Origin: Clostridiales bacterium
GTDB lineage: Bacteria; Bacillota_E; Sulfobacillia; Sulfobacillales; JAIMBI01
Assembly: GCA_027318915.1 (NCBI GenBank)
Contig: DAHVOH010000118.1
Coordinates: 1-7,368, forward strand
Length of the DNA stretch: 7,368 bases
Reading direction: 5' to 3'
This document shows, piece by piece, positions 1 to 6,053 of the stretch (positions are counted from its first letter, which is position 1; every line of letters starts with the position of its first letter). The translations under genes were made by a program, and so were the position numbers. The notes below the pieces were generated by a model. The model saw only the letters and a list, made by a program, of their open reading frames with translations. It was not told where the DNA came from and ran no database searches.

Positions 1-680
1 CGCTGGAAGACAAGCGTCTAGTACTCCGGGTGCATGGGGGAGTAATTGAGTTCCCTCGTGAGGCGAGTGTTCCGGAGAAATCCCGGACACACGTGGCCGA
101 GAAGACGGCGATTGGGCGCCTAGCCAGCTCCTACATTCAAGAGGGCGAGGTGGTGTTGCTGGATGCGGGTACAACCACCGGGATGATCATCAGGGAGTTG
201 AGGCATTTCCGCCATATTACGGTGGTGACGAATGCCGTGAACATTCTGGTGGGATTGTTGCCCTTTGACTCGTTTGAGGTGATCATGCTAGGTGGCACCC
301 TGCGCTCGACGAACCAGGCTGTGGTCGGCCCGCTGACGGAGGACAATCTCCGCCACATTCGTCCCGACCGGGCATTCATGGGCGCATACGGAGTGGATCT
401 GCGCGGCCGGGGCCTGGTGTCGCCCACGCTGTCGCAAGCGTATCTGAAGGGCGCTATGATGCAGGCTGCTCGCCACGTCTATGTGGCCGTCGACCATACG
501 AAACTTGGAGAGCCGCGGTACGGCTTTGTCACGCCCTTGCCGGCCGATGCCACCTTGCTGATCGATGATCGCGTCAGCATCGCCCAGCGTCAGCAGCTGG
601 AGGCGGCTGGACTCGCGTTTTGTCTCGCACCGACCGAGCCCGGCCCGCTCCATGGGATTTCCGGCCACGGAAGCGAGTAG
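1..680 (+). CDS. DeoR-family transcriptional regulator, C-terminal part (5' partial)
   Basis: This is a sugar-responsive repressor cut by the left window edge. The open frame runs from codon position 3 (about 225 residues visible) to TAG at 678-680. The first residues, ending in RVHGGV, match the end of the winged helix-turn-helix of DeoR proteins, so the helix-turn-helix itself is missing only because of the window. GTG at 30 is an internal codon, not a start. The rest is the DeoRC phosphosugar-sensor domain: LLDAGTTTGMIIREL, then VVTNAVNI, then IMLGGTLR with VVGPL, then the late motif VAVDHTKLG, where most relatives have a D-S-S-K-type sequence. DeoR sensors usually bind phosphorylated intermediates and then release DNA. 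It sits 149 bases upstream of a same-strand acid-sugar operon, so it probably controls that operon, perhaps through the repeats at 684-779. That target is inferred from position only. Confidence 0.9.
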   Translation, partial: LEDKRLVLRVHGGVIEFPREASVPEKSRTHVAEKTAIGRLASSYIQEGEVVLLDAGTTTGMIIRELRHFRHITVVTNAVNILVGLLPFDSFEVIMLGGTLRSTNQAVVGPLTEDNLRHIRPDRAFMGAYGVDLRGRGLVSPTLSQAYLKGAMMQAARHVYVAVDHTKLGEPRYGFVTPLPADATLLIDDRVSIAQRQQLEAAGLAFCLAPTEPGPLHGISGHGSE

Positions 681-683
681 AGT

Positions 684-779
684 GATTCCAAAGCCAAAGC
701 CAGAGCCCGTTTGTGGGTGCCGCTCAAGGCTCTACGGTGCGAGTTCCAGGTCGGCGGTAGCTACGCTGGCTTGGGAATC
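684..779. promoter_or_regulatory. Nested inverted repeat in deoR-pdxA2 gap, candidate operator or leader structure
   Basis: GATTCCAAAGCCA at 684-696 is the reverse complement of TGGCTTGGGAATC at 767-779 except for one mismatch (12 of 13). Inside this pair, AGAGCC at 702-707 is the exact reverse complement of GGCTCT at 728-733. The gap is otherwise noncoding and lies between a DeoR-family gene and the first gene of the operon, where an operator would be expected. The two outer arms could be separated half-operators joined by a DNA loop, or the base of an RNA stem in the leader. I see no convincing -35/-10 pair in 681-829, so the operon may be read partly through from the regulator gene. The function is inferred. 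Confidence 0.45.
690..707 (+). repeat. Three tandem 6-mers AAAGCC/AAAGCC/AGAGCC
   Basis: Positions 690-695, 696-701 and 702-707 read AAAGCC, AAAGCC and AGAGCC with no spacer. The array starts 10 bases after the regulator's stop codon and overlaps the left arms of both inverted repeats. Short direct repeats are a common form of DeoR-family operator, so this may be a repressor site. With only three units, chance cannot be excluded. Confidence 0.4.
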
Positions 780-813
780 GAAGTGCTAGTTCCGGTCATG
801 GGCACAACCGATG

Positions 814-821
814 AGGGAAGG
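814..821 (+). promoter_or_regulatory. Ribosome binding site that decides the pdxA2 start
   Basis: AGGGAAGG ends 8 bases before ATG 830, a normal spacing. The in-frame GTG at 821 would overlap this site and have no usable spacing, so ATG 830 is preferred as the start. Confidence 0.65.
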
Positions 822-829
822 TGCTGGGA

Positions 830-1873
830 ATGAGAAATTCTTTGACGCGTCCTGTGCGAATAGGTATTACCCTGGGCGATCCCGCGGGCATCGGGCCCGA
901 AATCGTTGTGAAAGCTCTCCAGGAACTGGAGTCCGACCGTCCGTGGATACCCGTGCTCTTTGGAAATCCGCAGGTCTTGCACGCGGCGCTCACGCTTGCC
1001 GACGCTCGCCGACGCGTGATCGTTGTGGACGATGCCGCTGCCGTAGAGGATACTCCGGGGGCACTGGCGCTGGTGGCTACGTCGTTTGACCCTCAGCCGG
1101 TGCCGTATGGTGTCGTCAGTGAACGCGGCGGAGATGAGGCGGGGCGTGCAGTAATGGGGGTTGTGGCTGCAGCCAAGTCCGGGGCCGTCGACGTTATCAA
1201 TACGGCGCCGTTAAACAAGGAAGCACTATGGCTGGCTGGTTACCACTATCCCGGCCATACGGAGATGTTGACCGAGCTTTTTGGTGTCGAGGGCGTGTAC
1301 ACCATGTTCGAAGTGGACACGCTACGCATCTTCTTTCTCACCCGGCACCACCCCTTGAGTGCAGTGCCGGGTTTGCTGTCCGTAGCTCTGGTTCATGACG
1401 GCATCACGCGCTGTCTCGGTTTCCTCACGGACTTGGGGGTCGAGAACCCGGTGTTAGCGGTCGCTGCGCTGAATCCTCACAGCGGCGAGCACGGTCTCTT
1501 AGGAACGGAGGAGCAGGCAATCTTGCAGCCCGCCGTCGAGCAGGCTCAGCGGGAGGGGTATCGTGTCGAGGGCCCGATTCCGGCCGATGCCGTCTTCTAC
1601 CAAGCGCGGATGGGGCGTTATGCGGGGGTCCTGTCCCTATACCATGACCAAGGCCACATCGCGGCGAAGACGCTCGACTTTTACGGCACGGTGAGTGTGA
1701 CGTTGGGGCTTCCGGTCCTGCGCACGTCTGTCGATCACGGGACCGCGTTTGACATTGCGGGTCGCGGGGTGGCTAACGCTCACGGGCAGACAGCGGCTCT
1801 GCGCACAGCTTATGCCTGGGCCGTACGTCAACGCGGACCGATGACGGAGTCGAGGGAGGGTCGGAAGACGTGA
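830..1873 (+). CDS. pdxA2: PdxA2-type 4-phospho-acid-sugar dehydrogenase (D-threonate/D-erythronate 4-phosphate dehydrogenase family)
   Basis: This cytosolic, metal- and NAD-dependent dehydrogenase of the PdxA family has 347 residues from ATG 830; E. coli PdxA has 329. Visible motifs in order are GITLGDPAGIGPEI near residues 12-25, NTAPLNKEAL at 124-133, and YPGHTE at 140-145 with the substrate-contacting His143 and Thr144. The three metal-ligand histidines of the family are present: His173 in TRHHPL, His217 in LNPHSGE and His272 in YHDQG. LGLPVLRTSVDHGTAFDIAG follows at 292-311. PdxA itself acts on 4-phosphohydroxy-L-threonine in vitamin B6 synthesis. PdxA2 paralogues next to DUF1537 kinases instead oxidise D-threonate or D-erythronate 4-phosphate, giving dihydroxyacetone phosphate and CO2. 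The DUF1537 kinase three genes downstream and the upstream DeoR gene favour PdxA2 here. Its stop overlaps the next gene's GTG by 4 bases. The family call is firm; the exact substrate is inferred. Confidence 0.93.
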   Translation: MRNSLTRPVRIGITLGDPAGIGPEIVVKALQELESDRPWIPVLFGNPQVLHAALTLADARRRVIVVDDAAAVEDTPGALALVATSFDPQPVPYGVVSERGGDEAGRAVMGVVAAAKSGAVDVINTAPLNKEALWLAGYHYPGHTEMLTELFGVEGVYTMFEVDTLRIFFLTRHHPLSAVPGLLSVALVHDGITRCLGFLTDLGVENPVLAVAALNPHSGEHGLLGTEEQAILQPAVEQAQREGYRVEGPIPADAVFYQARMGRYAGVLSLYHDQGHIAAKTLDFYGTVSVTLGLPVLRTSVDHGTAFDIAGRGVANAHGQTAALRTAYAWAVRQRGPMTESREGRKT

Positions 1874-2595
1874 AGCGCCGATATCTGTTATCGTACCCCC
1901 TGGGTGAGCGCACACCAGTGTATCGTGACAATCCACCGGTGAGCGTGCGGCGACAATTTGCGATGGAACGTGGTGATCCGTTTGATCAGTCGTGGGTCTG
2001 CGCCGTCACCCACAGTGGTACGCATATGGACTGCCCCCGCCACTTTAACCCGGAGGGATTGGCGGTTTCGCAGCTGACCGCAGACCAGCTGGTTTTCACG
2101 CGCGTTGTGATCGTGGACCTCCCCACGGACGACGACGACCTTATCACCGCTTCACGCCTCGATTCCTTTCGCGACCGGTTGCGGGGCGCCGAGCTCTTGC
2201 TCATACGAACCGGGTTCGGCGCCGTGCGCCACATGGATCCTCACCGGTACGGCTGGCACAACCCAGGATTTGACGAATCCGCCGGCCACTTTTTTCTTGA
2301 ATTCCCGGCATTGCGTGCAGTGGGTCTGGACACGCCGTCCGCCTCTGCGGCCGAGCACTTGGAGACAGGCCTTTCGTTTCACCAACTCGTGCTAGGCACG
2401 CATCGACCCGGGGCCCAGCCATTTTTCATCTTGGAAGACGTCGACCTCTCCGTCGCCCTCGATCATGTCGACACTGTGTATGTCGTGCCCCTGCTGATTG
2501 AGGGTGTCGACAGTAGCCCCTGCACCATCCTGGCTGAAGTGGAGCAAACCATCGACGGTGGCGAGCGGACAGGGGGCGTCTCCGATGAAGGGTGA
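1870..2595 (+). CDS. Cyclase-family (kynurenine formamidase-like) metal-dependent hydrolase
   Basis: The protein has 241 residues, usual for the cyclase superfamily (PF04199), which includes kynurenine formamidase KynB and isatin hydrolase. The hallmark HSGTHMDCPRHF lies at residues 48-59 and gives the metal ligands His48, His52 and Asp54 plus His58. VGLDTPSAS at 151-159 matches the conserved D-x-P-S region. His171 and Glu189 (in FFILEDVDLS) fit the later conserved His and Glu. No signal peptide is seen, so it is probably cytosolic. Start GTG 1870 overlaps the upstream stop as GTGA, and GAGGGAGGG at 1852-1860 lies 9 bases before it, suggesting translational coupling. Nothing nearby belongs to tryptophan breakdown, so kynurenine formamidase is unlikely. 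In an acid-sugar operon it may hydrolyse a lactone or another cyclic or amide precursor, but this is a guess from context. Confidence 0.85.
   Translation: MKRRYLLSYPLGERTPVYRDNPPVSVRRQFAMERGDPFDQSWVCAVTHSGTHMDCPRHFNPEGLAVSQLTADQLVFTRVVIVDLPTDDDDLITASRLDSFRDRLRGAELLLIRTGFGAVRHMDPHRYGWHNPGFDESAGHFFLEFPALRAVGLDTPSASAAEHLETGLSFHQLVLGTHRPGAQPFFILEDVDLSVALDHVDTVYVVPLLIEGVDSSPCTILAEVEQTIDGGERTGGVSDEG
2571..2576 (+). promoter_or_regulatory. Ribosome binding site that decides the dehydrogenase start
   Basis: AGGGGG lies inside the end of the cyclase gene, 8 bases before ATG 2585. It supports ATG 2585 over the in-frame GTG at 2498, which would add 29 residues of unrelated sequence ahead of the Rossmann glycine motif. 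Confidence 0.6.
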
Positions 2596-3541
2596 CCAGA
2601 CTGCAGCGGTAGCGGTGCTCGGTGCGGGAACCATGGGCCATTCGATTGCACTGGCAGCTGCCCTCGCAGGGAAGTCGGTACGTATGTGGGGCATATCTGC
2701 GGCGGATTTAACGACAGCGGAACAACGTATGCGGCGTAAGTTGGCTACCTTGACTGCAGAGAAAGCATTATCCGAAAGGGAAGGGGACCGCGTATTGGCG
2801 CGCATCGCCTTCACCGAATCGCTACGGTGGTGTGTCGAGGGGGTGCCGTTGATTGTCGAGGCGACACCCGAAGATCTTGACCACAAGCAGACATTCTTTC
2901 AGACCGTGGAACCGTTCTGCGACTCGGATGGCATAATCGCCAGCAATTCGTCGGGACTTCTCCCTACGGCTATTTTTGCCCAGATGGACCGTCCAGACCG
3001 CGCCATGGTCATGCACTTCTGGAATCCGGCACACTTGATGCCCCTCGTGGAAGTCGTTCCGGGGCGTCAGACTAGTGGAGAAAGTGTGGATCGGGCTCTG
3101 GACAGCGTACGCCAGTTGGGGAAGCAGGCTATTGTTGTCCATCGGGAGGTGCCCGGGTACCTAGGAAACCGCCTGCAGTACGCGCTATTTCGTGAGGCGC
3201 AGTACCTGTTAGACCAAGGGGTGGCCTCAGCCGCGGACATTGATGTAGCCGTCGAATTGACATTAGGACGGCGCCTGGGAGTTACAGGGCCCTTTCGCAC
3301 GGCGGATATGGGGGGCCTGGATGTATTTCACGCCATATCTGGCTATCTGTTTCCGACTCTCAGCGCTGAACGCGAGTCTGGCGGCTCCCTTCGCGCCCTG
3401 GTTGAGCAGGGCGCGATCGGAGAGAAAGTCGGTCGTGGGTTTTATGAATGGCCGGACGATATCGTGCGCGCGGTGGATCGCGCGCGCGAACGGGAGTTGA
3501 TCCGATGGTGGGTACGGGACCGGGAGGCTACCGGTGATTAG
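2585..3541 (+). CDS. 3-hydroxyacyl-CoA-dehydrogenase-fold NAD enzyme, lambda-crystallin/L-gulonate 3-dehydrogenase-like
   Basis: The protein has 318 residues from ATG 2585. An N-terminal Rossmann domain starts with VAVLGAGTMG, whose G-x-G-x-x-G glycines are residues 13, 15 and 18. The catalytic region holds NSSG at 121-124, His144 in HFWNPAH, and Glu156 in LMPLVEVV, the His-Glu pair of the 3HCDH family. The C-terminal domain has VPGYLGNRLQYALFREA from residue 189 and ends with GEKVGRGFYEW at 279-289. NRLQYA followed by the L-x-x-x-G-x-x-S-x-x-D-x-D pattern and a later G-P is close to lambda-crystallin, an L-gulonate 3-dehydrogenase, and to L-carnitine dehydrogenase. It therefore probably oxidises the 3-hydroxyl of a free acid sugar rather than an acyl-CoA; the genes around it also do not suggest fatty-acid metabolism. 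It overlaps the cyclase gene by 11 bases and the kinase gene by 8. The substrate is unknown. Confidence 0.87.
   Translation: MKGDQTAAVAVLGAGTMGHSIALAAALAGKSVRMWGISAADLTTAEQRMRRKLATLTAEKALSEREGDRVLARIAFTESLRWCVEGVPLIVEATPEDLDHKQTFFQTVEPFCDSDGIIASNSSGLLPTAIFAQMDRPDRAMVMHFWNPAHLMPLVEVVPGRQTSGESVDRALDSVRQLGKQAIVVHREVPGYLGNRLQYALFREAQYLLDQGVASAADIDVAVELTLGRRLGVTGPFRTADMGGLDVFHAISGYLFPTLSAERESGGSLRALVEQGAIGEKVGRGFYEWPDDIVRAVDRARERELIRWWVRDREATGD
3521..3527 (+). promoter_or_regulatory. Ribosome binding site for the kinase GTG start
   Basis: CGGGAGG ends 6 bases before GTG 3534, inside the end of the dehydrogenase gene. It supports GTG 3534 over the later in-frame ATG at 3606. Confidence 0.55.
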
Positions 3542-4973
3542 GGAGGAAGGGGGCCACGGGTTGTGGCAAGAACGGCTGCCACCGCCATGGTGTGGTTCCG
3601 GCACCATGCGATGCGAAATTCGCCGGTCCCGTGCGGCTCGGCACGCAAAGTTGGTCGTGTTGGATGACGACCCCACGGGCGCCCAGACGTTGTCCGACGT
3701 CTGGGTTCTCACTGATTGGAAGCCGGACAACCTTACCCAAGCCTTTGAGGATTCGCGCGACCTGTTTTACGTCCTCACCAACACCCGCGCGCACTCTCCG
3801 GAGGACACCCAGGCTATTGACGAGGAGGTCGTGGCGGCCATTCACACTGTTGCGCAACGCACGGGCGTGGTCTTCGATCTGGTAAGTCGTGGCGACTCGA
3901 CGCTGCGGGGCCATTATCCCCTCGAAGTGGACGTGCTGTCCGGGACCATGCAGGCACTGACGGGGCTCGCCTACGATGCGCACCTGCTCGTACCCGCCTA
4001 TCTTGAGGAGGGCCGTATCACCTACCATGGGAGGCACTACCTGCGCCGCGGCGATGAGATGCTTCCTATCGCCGAGACGGAGTACGCGAGAGACCCCGTC
4101 TTTGGTTATACGTCGTCTGATCTTCGCGCCTGGGTTGAGGAGAAGTCGGCGGGGCGTGTAAAAGCGCGCGACTGCTTGGTGATCCCGCTAGAGGTTGTGC
4201 GCCACGGACCTGCACCTGTGGTGCGGAGCTTGGCCAGAGCCCGTGACAATGTGCCTATCATCGCGGACGTCGTCAGCTACGAGGACCTCGATGTTCTGAG
4301 CCTGGCCATTTTGGAGGCTGAGCAGCGTGGACAGCGCTTCCTCTTTCGCACTGCTTCGTCGTTCGTCAAGTCCTATAGCGGGCAACCGGAAGCATCCGGC
4401 TGGATCAAGGCGGTTCCTGTTCCTGCTTCGGGTCAGTCCAGGGGGGTTCTCGTGGTCGTGGGATCCCATGTCGCGAGTACCACCCGACAGCTTGCACTTG
4501 CGCTGGAGGACCCTGCAGTAGATCACGTAGAGTTGGACGTTTTGCGCCTGTTGACCGAGGGGAGCCGTGCCCAGGCCGTCCGGGAGGCCGCGCTGGCCGT
4601 GAATGAGGACCTCGCGCGCGGCGCGCACGTAATCGTCTCGACCAGCCGTACGCCGATCCGCGGCGAGGACCGGACGGACACGCTACGAATCGGGCAAGTC
4701 GTGGCGGGTGCCTTGGTTGAGGTGGTGAAGTCCATTATCACGCCGCCCCGTTTGATAATAGCCAAAGGTGGGATTACGGCCCGGGAGATCGCTACGCACG
4801 CCCTCAACATACGTCGCGCACACGTGCTTGGGCAAATCATATCGGGCGTCTCGGTATGGGTGGGGCAACCAAACTCGCGATGGGCCGGCATGCCTTTCAT
4901 CGTGTTTCCCGGCAACGTGGGCCATGAGCGGGCCCTGGCCGACGTCTTGGGTCGAACAATCGAGGAACGATGA
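3534..4973 (+). CDS. DUF1537 four-carbon acid-sugar kinase
   Basis: This ATP-dependent kinase of the DUF1537 family phosphorylates C4 of acid sugars such as D-threonate, D-erythronate or 3-oxo-tetronates (DtnK, OtnK and relatives). It has 479 residues. The N-terminal substrate domain shows LVVLDDDPTGAQT at 40-52, YVLTNTRA at 79-86 and SRGDSTLRGH at 118-127. The C-terminal nucleotide-binding domain shows VVVGSHV at 307-313, KGGIT at 411-415, GVSVW at 438-442 and IVFPGNVG at 456-463. GTG 3534 is chosen because residues 15-19 read LPPPW, a segment I recall upstream of D-D-D-P-T-G in long-form members; ATG 3606 would remove it. The gene closes the operon and provides the kinase step paired with PdxA2. 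The symbol is left blank because DtnK, OtnK and D-erythronate kinases cannot be told apart here. The family assignment is firm. Confidence 0.92.
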   Translation: MIREEGGHGLWQERLPPPWCGSGTMRCEIRRSRAARHAKLVVLDDDPTGAQTLSDVWVLTDWKPDNLTQAFEDSRDLFYVLTNTRAHSPEDTQAIDEEVVAAIHTVAQRTGVVFDLVSRGDSTLRGHYPLEVDVLSGTMQALTGLAYDAHLLVPAYLEEGRITYHGRHYLRRGDEMLPIAETEYARDPVFGYTSSDLRAWVEEKSAGRVKARDCLVIPLEVVRHGPAPVVRSLARARDNVPIIADVVSYEDLDVLSLAILEAEQRGQRFLFRTASSFVKSYSGQPEASGWIKAVPVPASGQSRGVLVVVGSHVASTTRQLALALEDPAVDHVELDVLRLLTEGSRAQAVREAALAVNEDLARGAHVIVSTSRTPIRGEDRTDTLRIGQVVAGALVEVVKSIITPPRLIIAKGGITAREIATHALNIRRAHVLGQIISGVSVWVGQPNSRWAGMPFIVFPGNVGHERALADVLGRTIEER

Positions 4974-4977
4974 GCCC

Positions 4978-5904
4978 CTATGCGACGACGGCACGGAGAA
5001 ATTGTGCGGCGGTGAGTGCCGCCTCATTCGGGGGTGGGACACGGTCCCAAAACTGCTCACTCATTCCCTTGAAGGGATTAGCGTACTCGTAGACAATCGG
5101 CCCATCAAAGCCACGTGCCCGCGCATGGGCCAAATACGTCTTCCAGTTGAGGTCGCCCGATGCTAAGTCCGTCCATACGAAGGCCCGTCCCTTACCGCTT
5201 TGATACGTTACCTCAGCGTCGGACGTCATCTGGACATTCTTGACGTGCAACATGGTCACCCGCTCATCGATCTTGTGTACCTCCGCATCAAGGTCACCCA
5301 AGGGCGTGCCGGCAAAGTATACATTGGCGAGATCCAACACGACGTGTAGATTGCGGGCCCCTACCAAGTCATGCACCTTGAACGCCGTATCCAAGTTTGG
5401 TGTCACGGTGTTTTCATTAGTTTCGATCAGCAGGTCAATACCTCGGGTTGCGGCATAGGCCGCGATCTCCCGAAGTAGTACCACATGGTTGGCAAAAGCC
5501 TCGTTGTACTCGTCGGGGCTATGCACGTCGTTGCCATACGTTCGGATGGCCGGGCACTTTAAGTCAACGGCTAGGTCAACGTACGTCCTCAGCATAGCCA
5601 TAGCCTGGTCTTGCAATCGCGGCTCAGCAACAGTCAACGGGACGTAGCTGGAGATTGAACTGACGCCCACACCGTGATCCGTCAGGGCGGTCAAAAGATC
5701 CTGCCTGGCACTGGTGTCCAAGCGGCTGGGATTGACCATGTCATATCCTAGGGTCTTCCGGGAGTTTTCGTTCACAGCGAACGAGTACAAGGACGAGCCA
5801 CGGATGTCGATTTGACCGTAGCCAAACCGCTTAGCCCATCGGATGACTTGGTAGAGTCCAAACGGATGCGCGCGGGCGACTGACGAATATAGCGACAACT
5901 GCAT
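4978..5904 (-). CDS. Sugar phosphate isomerase/epimerase-like TIM-barrel protein
   Basis: The protein has 308 residues and belongs to the AP-endonuclease-2-like TIM-barrel fold (PF01261), shared by xylose isomerase-like, IolE and hydroxypyruvate isomerase enzymes. The usual four metal ligands can be placed as Glu161 in LLIETNEN, Asp191 in VVLDLANVY, His220 in MLHVKN and Glu273 in IVYEYAN. The N-terminus, MQLSLYSSVARAHPFG, starts directly on the first barrel strand, so there is no signal peptide. AGAGGAG lies 7 bases before ATG 5904. It faces the operon with only 4 bases between the two stop codons. OtnI, the 2-oxo-tetronate isomerase of known acid-sugar pathways, belongs to the same fold, so an isomerase or epimerase step in the same pathway is plausible. 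Sequence features seen here do not specify the substrate. Confidence 0.88.
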   Translation of the reverse strand: MQLSLYSSVARAHPFGLYQVIRWAKRFGYGQIDIRGSSLYSFAVNENSRKTLGYDMVNPSRLDTSARQDLLTALTDHGVGVSSISSYVPLTVAEPRLQDQAMAMLRTYVDLAVDLKCPAIRTYGNDVHSPDEYNEAFANHVVLLREIAAYAATRGIDLLIETNENTVTPNLDTAFKVHDLVGARNLHVVLDLANVYFAGTPLGDLDAEVHKIDERVTMLHVKNVQMTSDAEVTYQSGKGRAFVWTDLASGDLNWKTYLAHARARGFDGPIVYEYANPFKGMSEQFWDRVPPPNEAALTAAQFLRAVVA

Positions 5905-5911
5905 CGTCCAA

Positions 5912-5918
5912 CTCCTCT
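5912..5918 (-). promoter_or_regulatory. Ribosome binding site of the isomerase gene
   Basis: On the minus strand AGAGGAG ends 7 bases before ATG 5904. It fixes this start; no competing upstream in-frame start with a site was seen. Confidence 0.7.
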
Positions 5919-5926
5919 ATGATCCA

Positions 5927-5935
5927 AGCATATCA
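5927..5935 (-). promoter_or_regulatory. Possible extended -10 promoter for the isomerase gene
   Basis: The minus strand reads TGATATGCT, which fits the extended -10 pattern TGnTAtnnT. It would start a transcript near 5920, just upstream of the ribosome binding site. No good -35 lies at the proper distance; that position is taken by a polypyrimidine tract (minus strand). This is a weak prediction. Confidence 0.3.
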
Positions 5936-5940
5936 CCGGT

Positions 5941-5957
5941 AGAGGGAGGGAGGGTGG
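5941..5957 (+). repeat. GGGA-repeat polypurine tract
   Basis: The plus strand reads AGAGGGAGGGAGGGTGG: three GGG runs and one GG separated by single bases. It lies 36-53 bases upstream of the isomerase start and overlaps the expected -35 zone. It could form a two-layer G-quadruplex, or be simple low-complexity sequence. Confidence 0.5.
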
Positions 5958-6026
5958 CCAAGTCCTCTTTTGTGTGTAAAAGCGTCCCTCTGGGGGACCG
6001 CCGTCAGGCGATCGCCGTCGGCTTCT

Positions 6027-6053
6027 GGGCGCGGGCAGGTTCCCGTGCCGCCC
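6027..6053. other. GC-rich hairpin next to the IS end
   Basis: GGGCGCGGG at 6027-6035 pairs with CCCG at 6042-6045 and CGCCC at 6049-6053, giving 9 G-C/C-G pairs with a 3-base bulge and a 6-base loop. No T-run follows on either strand, so it is not a standard intrinsic terminator. It ends 4 bases before the inferred IS boundary and could mark the end of the transcription unit that enters from the right edge. The remaining gap (5958-6026) shows only a 10-base palindrome GGCGATCGCC at 6007-6016. Confidence 0.4.

Noticed and set aside
821..829. GTG 821 as start of the PdxA2 gene
   Set aside because: It would overlap its own Shine-Dalgarno sequence; ATG 830 has proper spacing and still precedes the first conserved strand.
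830..1873. Vitamin B6 biosynthesis role (canonical PdxA)
   Set aside because: The neighbours are a DUF1537 kinase and a DeoR regulator rather than pdxJ, ksgA or other B6-linked genes, so the catabolic PdxA2 reading fits better, although sequence alone does not exclude it.
2498..2584. GTG 2498 as start of the 3HCDH-fold gene
   Set aside because: It would add 29 residues and an 98-base overlap with the cyclase gene before the Rossmann motif, while ATG 2585 has a ribosome site 8 bases upstream.
2392..2886. 164-codon open frame on the minus strand across the cyclase/dehydrogenase junction
   Set aside because: It lies wholly opposite two well-supported genes, its translation is low-complexity with no recognisable motif, and long antisense frames are expected in GC-rich coding DNA.
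5921..5930. GATCCAAGCA as a copy of the GATTCCAAAGCCA arm found upstream of the operon
   Set aside because: The match needs three single-base gaps; too loose to claim a shared operator.
5984..5998. GTCCC/GGGAC hairpin followed by GCTTTT on the minus strand as a transposase terminator
   Set aside because: The stem is only 5 pairs and the T-run is only four bases after two others; too weak to call.
6007..6016. GGCGATCGCC palindrome as an operator or cyanobacterial HIP1 site
   Set aside because: It is a single copy in GC-rich noncoding DNA, and nothing else in the window suggests a cyanobacterium.
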